64,000 bases of DNA from positions 92,249 through 156,248 of the forward strand of contig NZ_JAKEDS010000005.1 in NCBI RefSeq assembly GCF_021462415.1, in the 5' to 3' direction. The translations under genes were made by a program, and so were the position numbers. This DNA is from Rhodohalobacter sp. 614A. Its GTDB lineage: Bacteria; Bacteroidota; Rhodothermia; Balneolales; Balneolaceae. This document shows, in pieces, positions 28,198 through 37,782 of this stretch. Numbering within the stretch: the first letter of the stretch is position 1; each line of letters begins with the position of its first letter. The notes under the pieces are model-generated. The model ran no database searches and had not been told where the DNA came from. It worked only from the letters and a program-made list of their open reading frames with translations.

Positions 28198-29239
28198 ACT
28201 TTTTCTTATAATGAATGATGGGAAGTTCTTTCAGTACCTTCGCACTATATTCCGGCGTAATATCCCGCTGAGGCGTTCCAAGCATTTCATATCCCACTCT
28301 GAATTTTTTAACGGTTGCCGAACGTAACAACGGCGGATAAAAATGCATATGAAAATGCCATTCGGGATGTTCTTTTCCATCCGTTGGCGCAGGATGAAAT
28401 CCGGCTGAGTAAGGAAAAGACACCTCAAACAGATTATCGTATTTGATGGTGATTTTTTGGATGATATCAGCCAGAGAATCTTTTTCTGATTCGGTCATAT
28501 CCGTAAATCGCCCAAACGGACGCTTGCTGATCAAAAGCGTTTCAAAGGGCCAAAACGCCCAGAATGGAATCAAAACTGCGAAATCATCATTCTCAACTAC
28601 GATTCTTTCATTCTTCTTGAGTTCAAGATTTAGATAATCAGAAAGAAGAGTTCTCGTATTTTTTTTGAAGTGATCTGAAAACTGTTTCAACTCTTTGGCC
28701 GGTTCATCGGGAATGGTTTGTTGTGCCCAAATTTGTCCGTGAGGATGCGGGTTACTGCATCCCATAATCTCGCCTTTATTCTCAAAAATCTGCACGTAAT
28801 TAATATACTCTCTTTCGCCGAGTTCTTGGTACTCTTTTGTCCAGAGATCCACCACTTCCCGGATCTGTGAGACCTCCATTTCCGGCAACGTCAAATCATG
28901 GCGCGGAGAAAAACAGATTACTCTGCAAATTCCTTTTTCTCCTTTTGCGATGAGCAGATCATCCTCATTTGAAACCTCAGATGGAGTGTCCGGTTTCAGA
29001 GCACTGAAATCATTTGTAAAAACAAACGTGCTCTCGTAATCGGAATTTTGTTTGCCACCAGCCCGCGAATTTCCGGGACATAAATAACATGCCGGATCGT
29101 ATTCAGGTTTTGATTCACCCGCCTGATCTTCGGTTTTTCCCTGCCACGGACGTTTAGTCCGATGTGGGCTCACCTGTACCCACTCTCCGGAAAGAATATT
29201 GTATCGGCGATGAGGATGGTTATTCAAATCGATGTTCAT
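28196..29239 (-). CDS. galT: Galactose-1-phosphate uridylyltransferase
   Basis: Exchanges UMP between UDP-glucose and galactose 1-phosphate in the Leloir pathway. The zinc motif CYLCPG, the active-site [13 protein letters not shown] (nucleophilic His) and the C-terminal [13 protein letters not shown] are all present. The length of 347 is normal. The start overlaps the galK stop by 4 nt (ATGA), showing coupling. It is the last gene of the symporter-galK-galT unit. Confidence 0.96.
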   Translation of the reverse strand: MNIDLNNHPHRRYNILSGEWVQVSPHRTKRPWQGKTEDQAGESKPEYDPACYLCPGNSRAGGKQNSDYESTFVFTNDFSALKPDTPSEVSNEDDLLIAKGEKGICRVICFSPRHDLTLPEMEVSQIREVVDLWTKEYQELGEREYINYVQIFENKGEIMGCSNPHPHGQIWAQQTIPDEPAKELKQFSDHFKKNTRTLLSDYLNLELKKNERIVVENDDFAVLIPFWAFWPFETLLISKRPFGRFTDMTESEKDSLADIIQKITIKYDNLFEVSFPYSAGFHPAPTDGKEHPEWHFHMHFYPPLLRSATVKKFRVGYEMLGTPQRDITPEYSAKVLKELPIIHYKKK

Positions 29240-30423
29240 ATCTCTTTAACAGATCTCGCTGACTGATCCACAAGATGTGTCCCTCCTGAAACTTTGGCCT
29301 GATAAATTTTTGTTTCCTTACCGGTTCTCTCATGATAACGTTCTGCAATTTGTTTCTTGAAAGATGCGAGATGAGAATCTTCAACAAGATTGATTGTACA
29401 TCCGCCAAATCCTCCTCCCATCATTCGGGAGCCGTATACACCTTCAATAGATCGGGCTTCTTCTACCAGAATATCCAGTTCCTTGCAACTAACTTCATAC
29501 TCATCTTTTAATCCCATATGGGAGGCATACATCCGTTGCCCAAAAGAAACCAGATCTTCGTTATTAAGATCCTTACAGGCATCCAACACCCGTTGATTTT
29601 CTTCTATCACGTATTTACACCGTTTGTAAACAACAGGATCAAGTTCTTTTTGATGACTTTGTAAGAAAGAGAGTGAAACATCTCTCAGGTTTTGTATGGA
29701 TGAGTCAAATTGCTGTAAGACTTTTACACCTTCTTCGCACTGCGAGCGCCGGATATTATATTCGGATGAAACCAGTTCTCTCTGCACTTGGGTATCACAA
29801 AGTACAATGTGAATATCATCAAACTTAAACGGGTAAAACTCATACTCCAGCGAACGACAATCCAGCTTCATTGCATGGTCTTCTTTCCCGTTCAGGCTTA
29901 CAAACTGATCCATAATCCCACATTGCACACCCACAAATTCATTTTCTGCTTTTTGGGCAATTTTAGCCATGTCTTCAGGGGAGATGTCCAATTCAAAAAG
30001 TTCCGTTAATCCGTACAACACCGCTCCTTCCAGAGCTGCAGATGATGACATTCCCGCGCCTATGGGAATATCCCCACCAAATGCACAATCGAAACCGCTC
30101 ACCTCATATCCATGATGTTGCAATTGATCGACAACTCCCAGCAGATAATTTGGCCATCCTTTCTCTGATTTTACAAGTGGCTTTGTGATATCCGCTTCCC
30201 AATAATCGTCCAGATCAACAGAAAACAATTTGGCTTTGTCTGAATGGTTGTCGGAAATGGCAAGATAAATCTGCTTATTAACGGCGGCCGGCAAAACGAA
30301 TCCATCATTATAATCCGTGTGTTCGCCAATAAGGTTAACCCGTCCGGGAGAATTTATCAGTATATAATCATCATCAAAACGATTTTGAAATTCTCGTTTG
30401 ACTCGTTTGGCTAATTGGTTCAT
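29236..30423 (-). CDS. galK: Galactokinase
   Basis: Phosphorylates alpha-D-galactose at C1. GHMP-kinase motifs are [20 protein letters not shown] (galactokinase signature), [15 protein letters not shown] (ATP loop) and [15 protein letters not shown] use the ATG at 30423; a TTG one codon upstream is open. It lies 24 nt after the symporter stop and overlaps galT. Confidence 0.96.
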   Translation of the reverse strand: MNQLAKRVKREFQNRFDDDYILINSPGRVNLIGEHTDYNDGFVLPAAVNKQIYLAISDNHSDKAKLFSVDLDDYWEADITKPLVKSEKGWPNYLLGVVDQLQHHGYEVSGFDCAFGGDIPIGAGMSSSAALEGAVLYGLTELFELDISPEDMAKIAQKAENEFVGVQCGIMDQFVSLNGKEDHAMKLDCRSLEYEFYPFKFDDIHIVLCDTQVQRELVSSEYNIRRSQCEEGVKVLQQFDSSIQNLRDVSLSFLQSHQKELDPVVYKRCKYVIEENQRVLDACKDLNNEDLVSFGQRMYASHMGLKDEYEVSCKELDILVEEARSIEGVYGSRMMGGGFGGCTINLVEDSHLASFKKQIAERYHERTGKETKIYQAKVSGGTHLVDQSARSVKEI

Positions 30424-30447
30424 CAATAAATCTTCAATTCAATTTGT

Positions 30448-32085
30448 TTACCAGAATACTGCATAGAGCACAGCTACCAACATCAAGATCACATATGAAC
30501 CAATGTTAAATGCCGAGTCTGTTTTAAACGTTTCTGCGGTTGTATGAATAGCTTTCGGGTCTTCATTGTATGGATTGGTTGTCAAACTTACCCCAACAAT
30601 AATGACGATCGTCAGTATCAGCGTGTAATACATTTGATCCAGGAAGGGTAGCCCAAGTGGAGCCAGTTTTAATATCAATGCAATAATGATCGATCCCAAG
30701 ACTCCGTAAATTGCTCCTTTGGTTGTTGTCTGCTTCCAAAAGAGTCCCATCAAAAACACTGCTAAAATACCAGGACTTACTAAGCCGGTGTATTCCTGGA
30801 TATATTGAAACACCTGCGGAACCGACTGGAGCTGCGGAGCCATAAAAATGGCAATGAGTAATGCAATGGTAGCTGTAATTCTTCCCATATTAACCGTTTG
30901 CTTATCTGTAGCATTTTTGTTGATGTACGGGAGGTAGATATCCATTGTAAAAATAGTGGCTACCGAATTCAGCATAGAAGCCAGAGAAGAAACGATAGCT
31001 GCGGCAAGTGCGGCAACTACCAATCCCAAAAATCCGGGTGAAAGGAATACTTTCATCAGCCAGGGATAGGCATTATCGTATTCAATGCTTCCATCCGGAT
31101 TTTGAAAGACATCAATAATTCCCGGAATCTGCGCGGTTCCATCCGGCTGTGTATAAAGCACATAAACGATGATGCCGGGAATTACAACAATCAGAGGAAT
31201 GATCAGTTTAAGGACAGCGGCAAAAATAATTCCTTTTTGGGATTCCTTTAACGATTTTGCAGCCAAAGTGCGCTGGATGATATATTGATTGAATCCCCAG
31301 TAGTAGAGATTTGCCACCCACATTCCTCCAATCAAAACGGCGATGCCGGGCAAGTTTTGAAACTCCGGATTGGACCGGTCAAGAATCATATTAAATTTAT
31401 CACCGGCTACTTCATAAATGTGCTGAAATCCATAAAGAATTCCGCCTTCGGGGGTTACGTGATAAAGCGCAACAAGAGTTGTTACGAGACCTCCCAGAAC
31501 CAGCAATCCTACCTGAAGAACATCTGTCCATGCTACGGCAGCCAATCCTCCATATAACGAATAGGCAGCAGCAATTAAAGCTAAGCCAATCAGGGCATAA
31601 ATCAGCAGACTTCCATCTCCTGTTCCCATAATGGTGTCAATGGCTTTGGCCCCCAAGAACATGACGGTAGTGAGGTTAACAAAAACAAATAATCCGATCC
31701 AAAAAATTGCTAAAATCGTCTTCAATGTGGTATTGAAACGTTTTTCAACGAATTCAGGAATGGTATAAAGTTCTTTCTCAATGAAAATGGGAAGCAGGTA
31801 TTTACCCACAATAATCAGCGTTACGGCTCCCATCCATTCGTAGGTAGCAATGGCAAGCCCCACGGCAAAACCCGATCCCGACATCCCAATGATCTGTTCA
31901 GCCGAAATGTTTGCCGCAATTAATGAGGCTCCGATTGCCCACCAAGGGAGGGATTTCCCGGCTAAAAAATAGTCTTCTGCATTTTTTTGATGCCCCTCTT
32001 TATCCCGAGAGACCCAAAGCCCAATTCCAATAATGAGAGCACAATACAATGAGAAGACAATGGTATCAAGTGCTGTAAAGGTCAT
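30448..32085 (-). CDS. Sodium/solute symporter (SSS family), probably for galactose
   Basis: A 545-residue inner-membrane protein with about 13-14 hydrophobic segments. SSS/SGLT hallmarks are AANISAEQIIGMSGSGF, YSLYGGLAAVAWTDVLQ and SLASMLNSVATIFTMDIY. SGLT-type members couple Na+ to glucose or galactose. The galactose assignment comes from galK and galT immediately downstream, so it is inference. A perfect LacI-type palindrome lies 74 nt before the start. Confidence 0.92.
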   Translation of the reverse strand: MTFTALDTIVFSLYCALIIGIGLWVSRDKEGHQKNAEDYFLAGKSLPWWAIGASLIAANISAEQIIGMSGSGFAVGLAIATYEWMGAVTLIIVGKYLLPIFIEKELYTIPEFVEKRFNTTLKTILAIFWIGLFVFVNLTTVMFLGAKAIDTIMGTGDGSLLIYALIGLALIAAAYSLYGGLAAVAWTDVLQVGLLVLGGLVTTLVALYHVTPEGGILYGFQHIYEVAGDKFNMILDRSNPEFQNLPGIAVLIGGMWVANLYYWGFNQYIIQRTLAAKSLKESQKGIIFAAVLKLIIPLIVVIPGIIVYVLYTQPDGTAQIPGIIDVFQNPDGSIEYDNAYPWLMKVFLSPGFLGLVVAALAAAIVSSLASMLNSVATIFTMDIYLPYINKNATDKQTVNMGRITATIALLIAIFMAPQLQSVPQVFQYIQEYTGLVSPGILAVFLMGLFWKQTTTKGAIYGVLGSIIIALILKLAPLGLPFLDQMYYTLILTIVIIVGVSLTTNPYNEDPKAIHTTAETFKTDSAFNIGSYVILMLVAVLYAVFW

Positions 32086-32158
32086 ATGATTTAATAAAGT
32101 TCTAGCTCCAAAAAAAGTAATTGAGATATGTCCAATACCTTATTTTAGAAAGATCCAA

Positions 32159-32174
32159 ATGTTATCGATAACAT
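32159..32174. promoter_or_regulatory. LacI-family operator before symporter-galK-galT
   Basis: ATGTTATCGATAACAT is a perfect 16-bp palindrome with a central CG. The identical 16-mer lies before susC at 51266-51281. It sits in the 158-nt gap between the epimerase stop and the symporter start. Confidence 0.85.
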
Positions 32175-32243
32175 GCAATTTTATGTATCGGTTTTTATAA
32201 AATTTGAGACAAAATATATGCGTCGGAAAAATCATCCTGTCCG

Positions 32244-33404
32244 CTACTCCGTTGAAAATTTGTAAATGGACAAGGAGTGATAAATTTCTCCGGGATTTAA
32301 TACCGTGGATGGAAAATCAGGATGGTTCGGAGAATCCGGAAAGTGCTGGGTTTCGAGACAAAATGCTGTTCGATGTGTGTACGGCTGGCCTTCTTTTCCA
32401 GTATCCGATCCGTCCAAAAAATTCCCTCCGTAAAATTGAATACCTGGTTCCGTCGTAAAAACTTCCATCGTTCGTCCAGAAGCCGGATCCGTTACTTTTG
32501 CAGCTTGCGTTAATTTCCCCGGTTGTTCTTTGTCCAGGATAAAATTATGATCATAGCCCTGACCATACTCAAGCTGTGTGTTATCTGCAGAAAGATCTTC
32601 TCCAATTGCTTTTGAACTTGTAAAATCAAATGGCGTCCCCTCCACTGCTGTCATTTCTCCGGTGGGAATAAGTGTAGAGTCTACCGGGGTGTATTTTGAA
32701 CCGTAAATAGTTAGTTCATGCTCATTGATGGTTCCGCTGGCCGCCCCGCCCAAATTAAAAAATGCATGATTGGTCAGGTTGATGGGAGTCGGGCTGTCTG
32801 TAGTAGCTGTATAATCAATTTTCAGCTCATTTTGAGGAGTCAATGTATATTTTACTTTTACGCTCAAATTGCCGGGATATCCCTCTTCTCCATCTTCAGA
32901 GAAATAGGTCAATACCAAATGTTGATCGTCTAATTGACTGGCATCCCAAACCACGTTATGAAATCCGCCGGGACCACCATGCAGGTGATTTTGTCCGTTG
33001 TTTGTAGCCAATGAGTAGGTTTCCCCATTCAAAGAAAACTGCCCTTTTTGAATCCGATTTCCATACCGGCCAATGAGAGCTCCAAAATAAACCTCATTCG
33101 CATTTAAATATCCGTCAATACTGTCAAATCCGAGGACAATGTCATCATATTCTCCATTTTTATCCGGAGCCAGCCAACTGACGATACGTCCCCCGTAGTT
33201 GGTGATTCCAACTTTCATCCCTTGTTGATTTTGAAGGACAAACAGATCGGTCTGCCGACCCTCTATCTCGGTCTGAAAATTTGATTTCTGCACAGGTAAT
33301 GAGGTTTTAATTTTGGTTTCATTTTTGTCTGAAGAACTCGTACAACTAGCCATTAAAAACCCCATCAATACAATTTGAAGTGGTAAAATATACTTGAGAA
33401 ACAT
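32244..33404 (-). CDS. galM: Aldose 1-epimerase, lipoprotein
   Basis: Interconverts alpha and beta anomers of galactose or glucose. 386 residues with a lipobox (LMASC), so it is exported, presumably to the periplasm, unlike E. coli GalM. Motifs are GRYGNRIQKGQFSLNG, NHLHGGPGGFH, NLTNHAFFNLGG (catalytic His), YDHNFIL and TTEPGIQFY (catalytic Glu). It lies downstream of GH92 and upstream of the symporter unit, where it would anomerise sugar released by the glycosidases before uptake. Confidence 0.94.
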   Translation of the reverse strand: MFLKYILPLQIVLMGFLMASCTSSSDKNETKIKTSLPVQKSNFQTEIEGRQTDLFVLQNQQGMKVGITNYGGRIVSWLAPDKNGEYDDIVLGFDSIDGYLNANEVYFGALIGRYGNRIQKGQFSLNGETYSLATNNGQNHLHGGPGGFHNVVWDASQLDDQHLVLTYFSEDGEEGYPGNLSVKVKYTLTPQNELKIDYTATTDSPTPINLTNHAFFNLGGAASGTINEHELTIYGSKYTPVDSTLIPTGEMTAVEGTPFDFTSSKAIGEDLSADNTQLEYGQGYDHNFILDKEQPGKLTQAAKVTDPASGRTMEVFTTEPGIQFYGGNFLDGSDTGKEGQPYTHRTAFCLETQHFPDSPNHPDFPSTVLNPGEIYHSLSIYKFSTE

Positions 33405-33495
33405 GTTTATAGTTATTTTGCATTTATATTTGGTAAAATCATCTGTTCAAAATTTTTTACGATTTACTGAAATTTTATTTCCTAAACAGAATCCA

Positions 33496-35784
33496 TCAGT
33501 GGTTTCGTGAAAAAGAATAAGGGTAATCACTTTCCTGAATTCCCCGTTGTTTGTTGGGCTGTTTAGCCATCTCGATGTCTATAACAGCTCCTTTCATCAA
33601 TTCCTTAAAAGAAAACCAGTTTTTGGTATAAGTTTTTCCATTCATCTTCATGGATTGGATATATCTTGTCTCCGATGAATTGCCGTGAGCGTTCACGGTG
33701 ATTTCGTTTCCATTTTCCAGTTCCAGCGTAATCTTCTCAAACAAAGGAGAGCCAATTGCATATTGATCCGTTCCCGGTGCCACAGGATAAAATCCCATCG
33801 AAGAAAAAACATACCAGGCCGAGGTTTGCCCATTATCTTCATCTCCCGAATATCCATCCGGAGCAGGAGAATAGAGCTTGTCTAACACCTCGCGAACCCA
33901 ATGTTGAGCTTTCCAGGGCTGACCTGCATAATTATAGAGGTAGATCATATGCTGAATCGGCTGGTTTCCATGAGCATACTGACCCATATTCACAACCTGC
34001 ATCTCCCGTATTTCGTGAATGACTTGTCCGTAATAGCTTTCGTCGAACTTTGGCGGAAGAGTAAATACGGAATCCAGCATCGCTATAAACATATCCTCTC
34101 CTCCCATTAAATCGATGAGTCCCTGGGGATCATGAAAAACCGACCATGTGTAATGCCAGCTATTTCCTTCGGTAAACGCATCTCCCCATTTAAACGGATT
34201 GAACGGGCTCTGGAAACTTCCATCTTCGTTCTTACCGCGCATCAGTTTTGTTTCCGGATCAAAAAGATTCCGATAGTTTTGGCTCCGCTCCGCAAACAGA
34301 TCTATCTCTTTCTGAGGACGGTCCAGCGCTTCAGCCAATTTGTAGATCGTAAAATCATCATAGGCATATTCCAGGGTACGGGCTGCATTTTCATTCACAC
34401 CAATATCGTAAGGCACATATCCCAATTCATTATAATAATCAACGCCGGCACGCCCTACAGACTCCAGCGGCCCTTTATTTTCTGAATTTTTGAGGATCGC
34501 TTCATAAAGAGTTTCAATATCAAATCCGCGAATACCTTTGAGATATGCATCCGCAATAATAGAAGCTGAATTCGAACCAATCATCACATTCCGATGGCCG
34601 GGACTGGCCCATTCCGGCAACCATCCGCTCTCTTTATAGGTGTTGACCAGTCCTTTCATAAACTTCTGATTCATCGACGGATACATCAAATTAAAGAAAG
34701 GAAAAACCGCTCGAAACGTATCCCAAAAACCATTATCCGTAAACATATAACCAGGTAATACCTCTCCATTATACGGGCTGTAATGAACCATTTCTCCATC
34801 TTTATTGAACTCGTAAAACTTTCGGGGAAACAGTAATGTTCGATATAAACTTGAATAAAACGTCTGTTTTTGAGCATCCGTGCCTCCCTCAACCCGAATA
34901 CGGTTCAGTTCTTTATTCCAGACGGTTTTGCCCTCGGTACGAATCGCTTCAAAACTCTTCTCTCCAATTTCACGTTCCAGGTTCAATTCAGCTTGTTCCA
35001 CACTGATGAATGACGAAGCCACTTTCATATGAATTTGCTCACCTTTTTCAGTTTTAAACCGAACAAGTCCGCCTACGTGATCTGCTTCTTTTTCAAGCGA
35101 CTCGAAATCTATGGTTTCATCCTGCCAGGATGCCGTTTCTTCAAAATCCTTATCGAAGGCGATTACAAAATAGTTGTGAAAGTTTTCCGGAACGCCTCCG
35201 CTGTTTTTCCGGGAATAGCCGATAATTTTTCTCTCTTCAGGAATCACTTTTATGTGTGATCCTTCATCGGCGGCATCAATTACTACGTACGAACTATCAG
35301 ATTCAGGAAATGTAAACCGAAACATAGCTGCACGATCCGTTGGCGTAACCTCCGTGAGCACATCGTAATCCGCCAAATAAATACTGTAATAATGGGGTTT
35401 GGCGATTTCGGCTTTATGTGAAAACCAGCTGGCTCGATCATTCTGTGTAATGGCCAACTTATCGGTCACCGGCATGACGGCAAACTGTCCGTAGTCATTC
35501 ATCCAGGGACTTGGTTGCCGGGTTTGCTTAAACCCGTTGATTTTATACGCATCGTAAGAATACATCCATCCACTTCCCATTTCTCCTGTTTGAGGACTCC
35601 AGAAATTCATCCCCCATGGCCTTGCAATCGCCGGATATGTATTGCCGTTTGAAAACTTAAATTCTGAATCGGTGCCCATCAACGTAGTTACATACTGGAC
35701 GAGATCCTCCTCCTGATTTTGTGATAACACCAAACTGGGGAATAGCAAGTAACTGAGAAGCCCTAAAAGAAATATCTTTTTCAT
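33496..35784 (-). CDS. GH92 family glycosidase (alpha-mannosidase type)
   Basis: About 762 residues with a signal peptide (MKKIFLLGLLSYLLFPSLVLS). This signal fixes the start at 35784; the open frame runs upstream to 35919 without coding character. The N-terminal beta-sandwich and the (alpha/alpha)6 barrel are those of GH92: TDNGFWDTFRAVFP, GNSWHYTWSVFHD and the C-terminal DEDNGQTSAWYVFSSMGFYP with the catalytic acidic residues. GH92 are Ca2+-dependent exo-alpha-mannosidases. It is odd in a galactose-directed locus and suggests mannose in the target glycan, or an unusual specificity. Confidence 0.92.
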   Translation of the reverse strand: MKKIFLLGLLSYLLFPSLVLSQNQEEDLVQYVTTLMGTDSEFKFSNGNTYPAIARPWGMNFWSPQTGEMGSGWMYSYDAYKINGFKQTRQPSPWMNDYGQFAVMPVTDKLAITQNDRASWFSHKAEIAKPHYYSIYLADYDVLTEVTPTDRAAMFRFTFPESDSSYVVIDAADEGSHIKVIPEERKIIGYSRKNSGGVPENFHNYFVIAFDKDFEETASWQDETIDFESLEKEADHVGGLVRFKTEKGEQIHMKVASSFISVEQAELNLEREIGEKSFEAIRTEGKTVWNKELNRIRVEGGTDAQKQTFYSSLYRTLLFPRKFYEFNKDGEMVHYSPYNGEVLPGYMFTDNGFWDTFRAVFPFFNLMYPSMNQKFMKGLVNTYKESGWLPEWASPGHRNVMIGSNSASIIADAYLKGIRGFDIETLYEAILKNSENKGPLESVGRAGVDYYNELGYVPYDIGVNENAARTLEYAYDDFTIYKLAEALDRPQKEIDLFAERSQNYRNLFDPETKLMRGKNEDGSFQSPFNPFKWGDAFTEGNSWHYTWSVFHDPQGLIDLMGGEDMFIAMLDSVFTLPPKFDESYYGQVIHEIREMQVVNMGQYAHGNQPIQHMIYLYNYAGQPWKAQHWVREVLDKLYSPAPDGYSGDEDNGQTSAWYVFSSMGFYPVAPGTDQYAIGSPLFEKITLELENGNEITVNAHGNSSETRYIQSMKMNGKTYTKNWFSFKELMKGAVIDIEMAKQPNKQRGIQESDYPYSFSRNH

Positions 35785-35934
35785 TTTATTAGAGTATAAC
35801 TCATGATTACTGAGACCTTTAAAATTGTGACTGATATCATAAAAGAAGTGTCTCTTGATGCCTGAAAACACTTTATTGTCAATTATCAAAGTAGCAATTT
35901 CTATTACCTCAATCTTCATTTCTAAACTATTTAT

Positions 35935-35950
35935 TTGACATCGATAACAA
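35935..35950. promoter_or_regulatory. Probable LacI-family operator before GH92
   Basis: TTGACATCGATAACAA matches the inner 14 nt of the palindrome at 32159 except at two positions in the left arm. On the minus strand it overlaps a good Bacteroidota -7 element, TAAATTTG (35948-35955), though no -33 is obvious. It is 150 nt upstream of the GH92 start. Confidence 0.6.
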
Positions 35951-36001
35951 ATTTAATGTTCATTTTTTCAGGTTTTTTAGTTTTTAGTTAGAAAAGAAAA
36001 A

Positions 36002-37612
36002 TCATTCCCTGCGTGGACTCGGTGGCCGCGCGAGGTGGGCTTCGGGATATCTGTACAAAATTCTTTTTAGCCGTTCCACAACCTCTGGTTTTTCACTAGC
36101 AAGATTAACTTTTTCAACTAGCCCATCCGAGTAATCATACAGTTCAAAGTCTGCTGTTTCGGGATCGGCCCCAATCTCTTTCCACTCCACCAACCGGTAC
36201 TGATCCGTACGAATGGCACGGCCTATTCTTCTGCCGCGTGGGTAGGTATGATAGGCATGATCACTCACTCGTGACTCAGGATTTTTGAGAACAGGAACCA
36301 GGCTTTCTCCATCCAATGGTTGAATCGGATTTGGAACGGGCAAACCGGCAAGATCCGCCAGCGTTGGATAGATATCCACTGTTTCCGCCAGTTGATCAGT
36401 ACTTGAACCCGGAGTTGTAACCCCCGGTGCTTTTATCATCAATGGGATTCTGTTTGCGATCTCGTAGTTCACATGTTTCGTCCAGATTCCCAGTTCGCCA
36501 AGATGAAACCCATGATCGCCCCACAGCACAACAATTGTATTCTCATTCAAACCCAGATTTTTTAGCTCTGTGAGAACTTTACCGATCTGCGTATCCACAT
36601 AACTTACACTTGCGTAATAACCGTGAATCAAGTTACGCTTCAACGGATCGGGAAAGGGACCCTGAATTTCCTGTGGAGTCGGAACAGGTTTGTATTGGGC
36701 GATTTCGCCTCCTCCATCTTTTCCGGCATAAAGCGGCGCTCCTTTGGGAGCCGTTTCTATAGCCGGCATTGGCAGTTGTTCAGGATCATACAAATCCCAG
36801 TATTTCTGAGGGACCGAAAAAGGCATATGCGGACGGGCAAAACCAACCGCCATAAAAAACGGCTGATCAGCATTCTCCAATAATGCTCGCAGTCTTTCAA
36901 TGGCATAACTAGCCACACGCCCATCAGCATAAGCCGTATCTGCCACCTCCGGCGATTCCCATGCTGCTCCACGGGAAAGAGATCGGGCATATTCCCAAGT
37001 GCGATTGCCGAATAACGCTTCTTCCCGAGTAAGTTCTCCGCCGGTACTTTCAAGATCATTGTATTCAATTACTTTATCCGCATGGTGTGGAATACTCCAC
37101 GAAGCTTCATCATTATACGTACCATGACCTATGTGATACACTTTTCCCATGGATTCTGCATGATAGCCATGCTGTTGAAAATATTGCGGTAAAGTGATAG
37201 CATCCGGATAGAATTCCCTGAAATCTCTTCCGAAATCGTAAATACCGGAAGAGGTGGACCGGCTTCCCAGCATCAAATTAAGACGGGATGGAGCACAAAC
37301 TGCCTGGTTTGCGAAAGCTTTGGTAAACCGTATGGATTCGCCGGCCAGTTTATCCATCTCCGGGGTAATGGCAATCTCATTGCCATATGCGCCAATAGCA
37401 GGTTTTAAATCGTCTATCAATATCAACAATACATTGAGCTTTTTCTCTTCTTGTGACACTTGACCACTGGTACATGACTGAATAGAAATGAAGAAAAAAA
37501 CAATTACCAGCAGACGTGGAAAACCAGTTGCTAACCATCCAAAGTTATAGCTCATAACCTGGTTAGTAAACGAACATTTTCTGTCTGCATGAATTTTTCT
37601 TTTCCTATTCAT
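36002..37612 (-). CDS. Type I sulfatase, formylglycine-dependent, lipoprotein
   Basis: 536 residues. The sulfatase signature CAPSR (Cys106) with downstream GSRSTSSGIYDFG would be converted to formylglycine. LLILIDDLKPAIGAYG gives the metal-binding Asp pair, and VLWGDHGFHLGELGIWTKH is typical of iduronate-2-sulfatase-like members. Its presence implies a sulfated substrate. The signal ends in a lipobox-like ISIQSC, and a start at 37555 (MSYNFGWLATGF) would give a more ordinary signal peptide than the ATG at 37612. No maturase gene is in the window. Confidence 0.92.
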   Translation of the reverse strand: MNRKRKIHADRKCSFTNQVMSYNFGWLATGFPRLLVIVFFFISIQSCTSGQVSQEEKKLNVLLILIDDLKPAIGAYGNEIAITPEMDKLAGESIRFTKAFANQAVCAPSRLNLMLGSRSTSSGIYDFGRDFREFYPDAITLPQYFQQHGYHAESMGKVYHIGHGTYNDEASWSIPHHADKVIEYNDLESTGGELTREEALFGNRTWEYARSLSRGAAWESPEVADTAYADGRVASYAIERLRALLENADQPFFMAVGFARPHMPFSVPQKYWDLYDPEQLPMPAIETAPKGAPLYAGKDGGGEIAQYKPVPTPQEIQGPFPDPLKRNLIHGYYASVSYVDTQIGKVLTELKNLGLNENTIVVLWGDHGFHLGELGIWTKHVNYEIANRIPLMIKAPGVTTPGSSTDQLAETVDIYPTLADLAGLPVPNPIQPLDGESLVPVLKNPESRVSDHAYHTYPRGRRIGRAIRTDQYRLVEWKEIGADPETADFELYDYSDGLVEKVNLASEKPEVVERLKRILYRYPEAHLARPPSPRRE

Positions 37613-37715
37613 ATCTATAGGATTGGTGCTTCATTATTCAACTCCACTCATCTTTAAAAACTGTTTTACCATATGAACTCAGATCATCTATACCGGAATA
37701 ATATGATACGTTTGC

Positions 37716-37745
37716 GGGCTCCACTAATTCTTGCAAGATGAGCCC
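37716..37745 (-). repeat. Hairpin between GH2 and sulfatase genes
   Basis: GGGCTC and GAGCCC pair over an 18-nt loop in the 170-nt gap. No T-run follows on the minus strand. It could stabilise the upstream transcript or lower downstream expression. Confidence 0.3.
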
Positions 37746-37782
37746 ACCTACGTATTGTCAGTCCGTATTGGTTATTTAAAAA

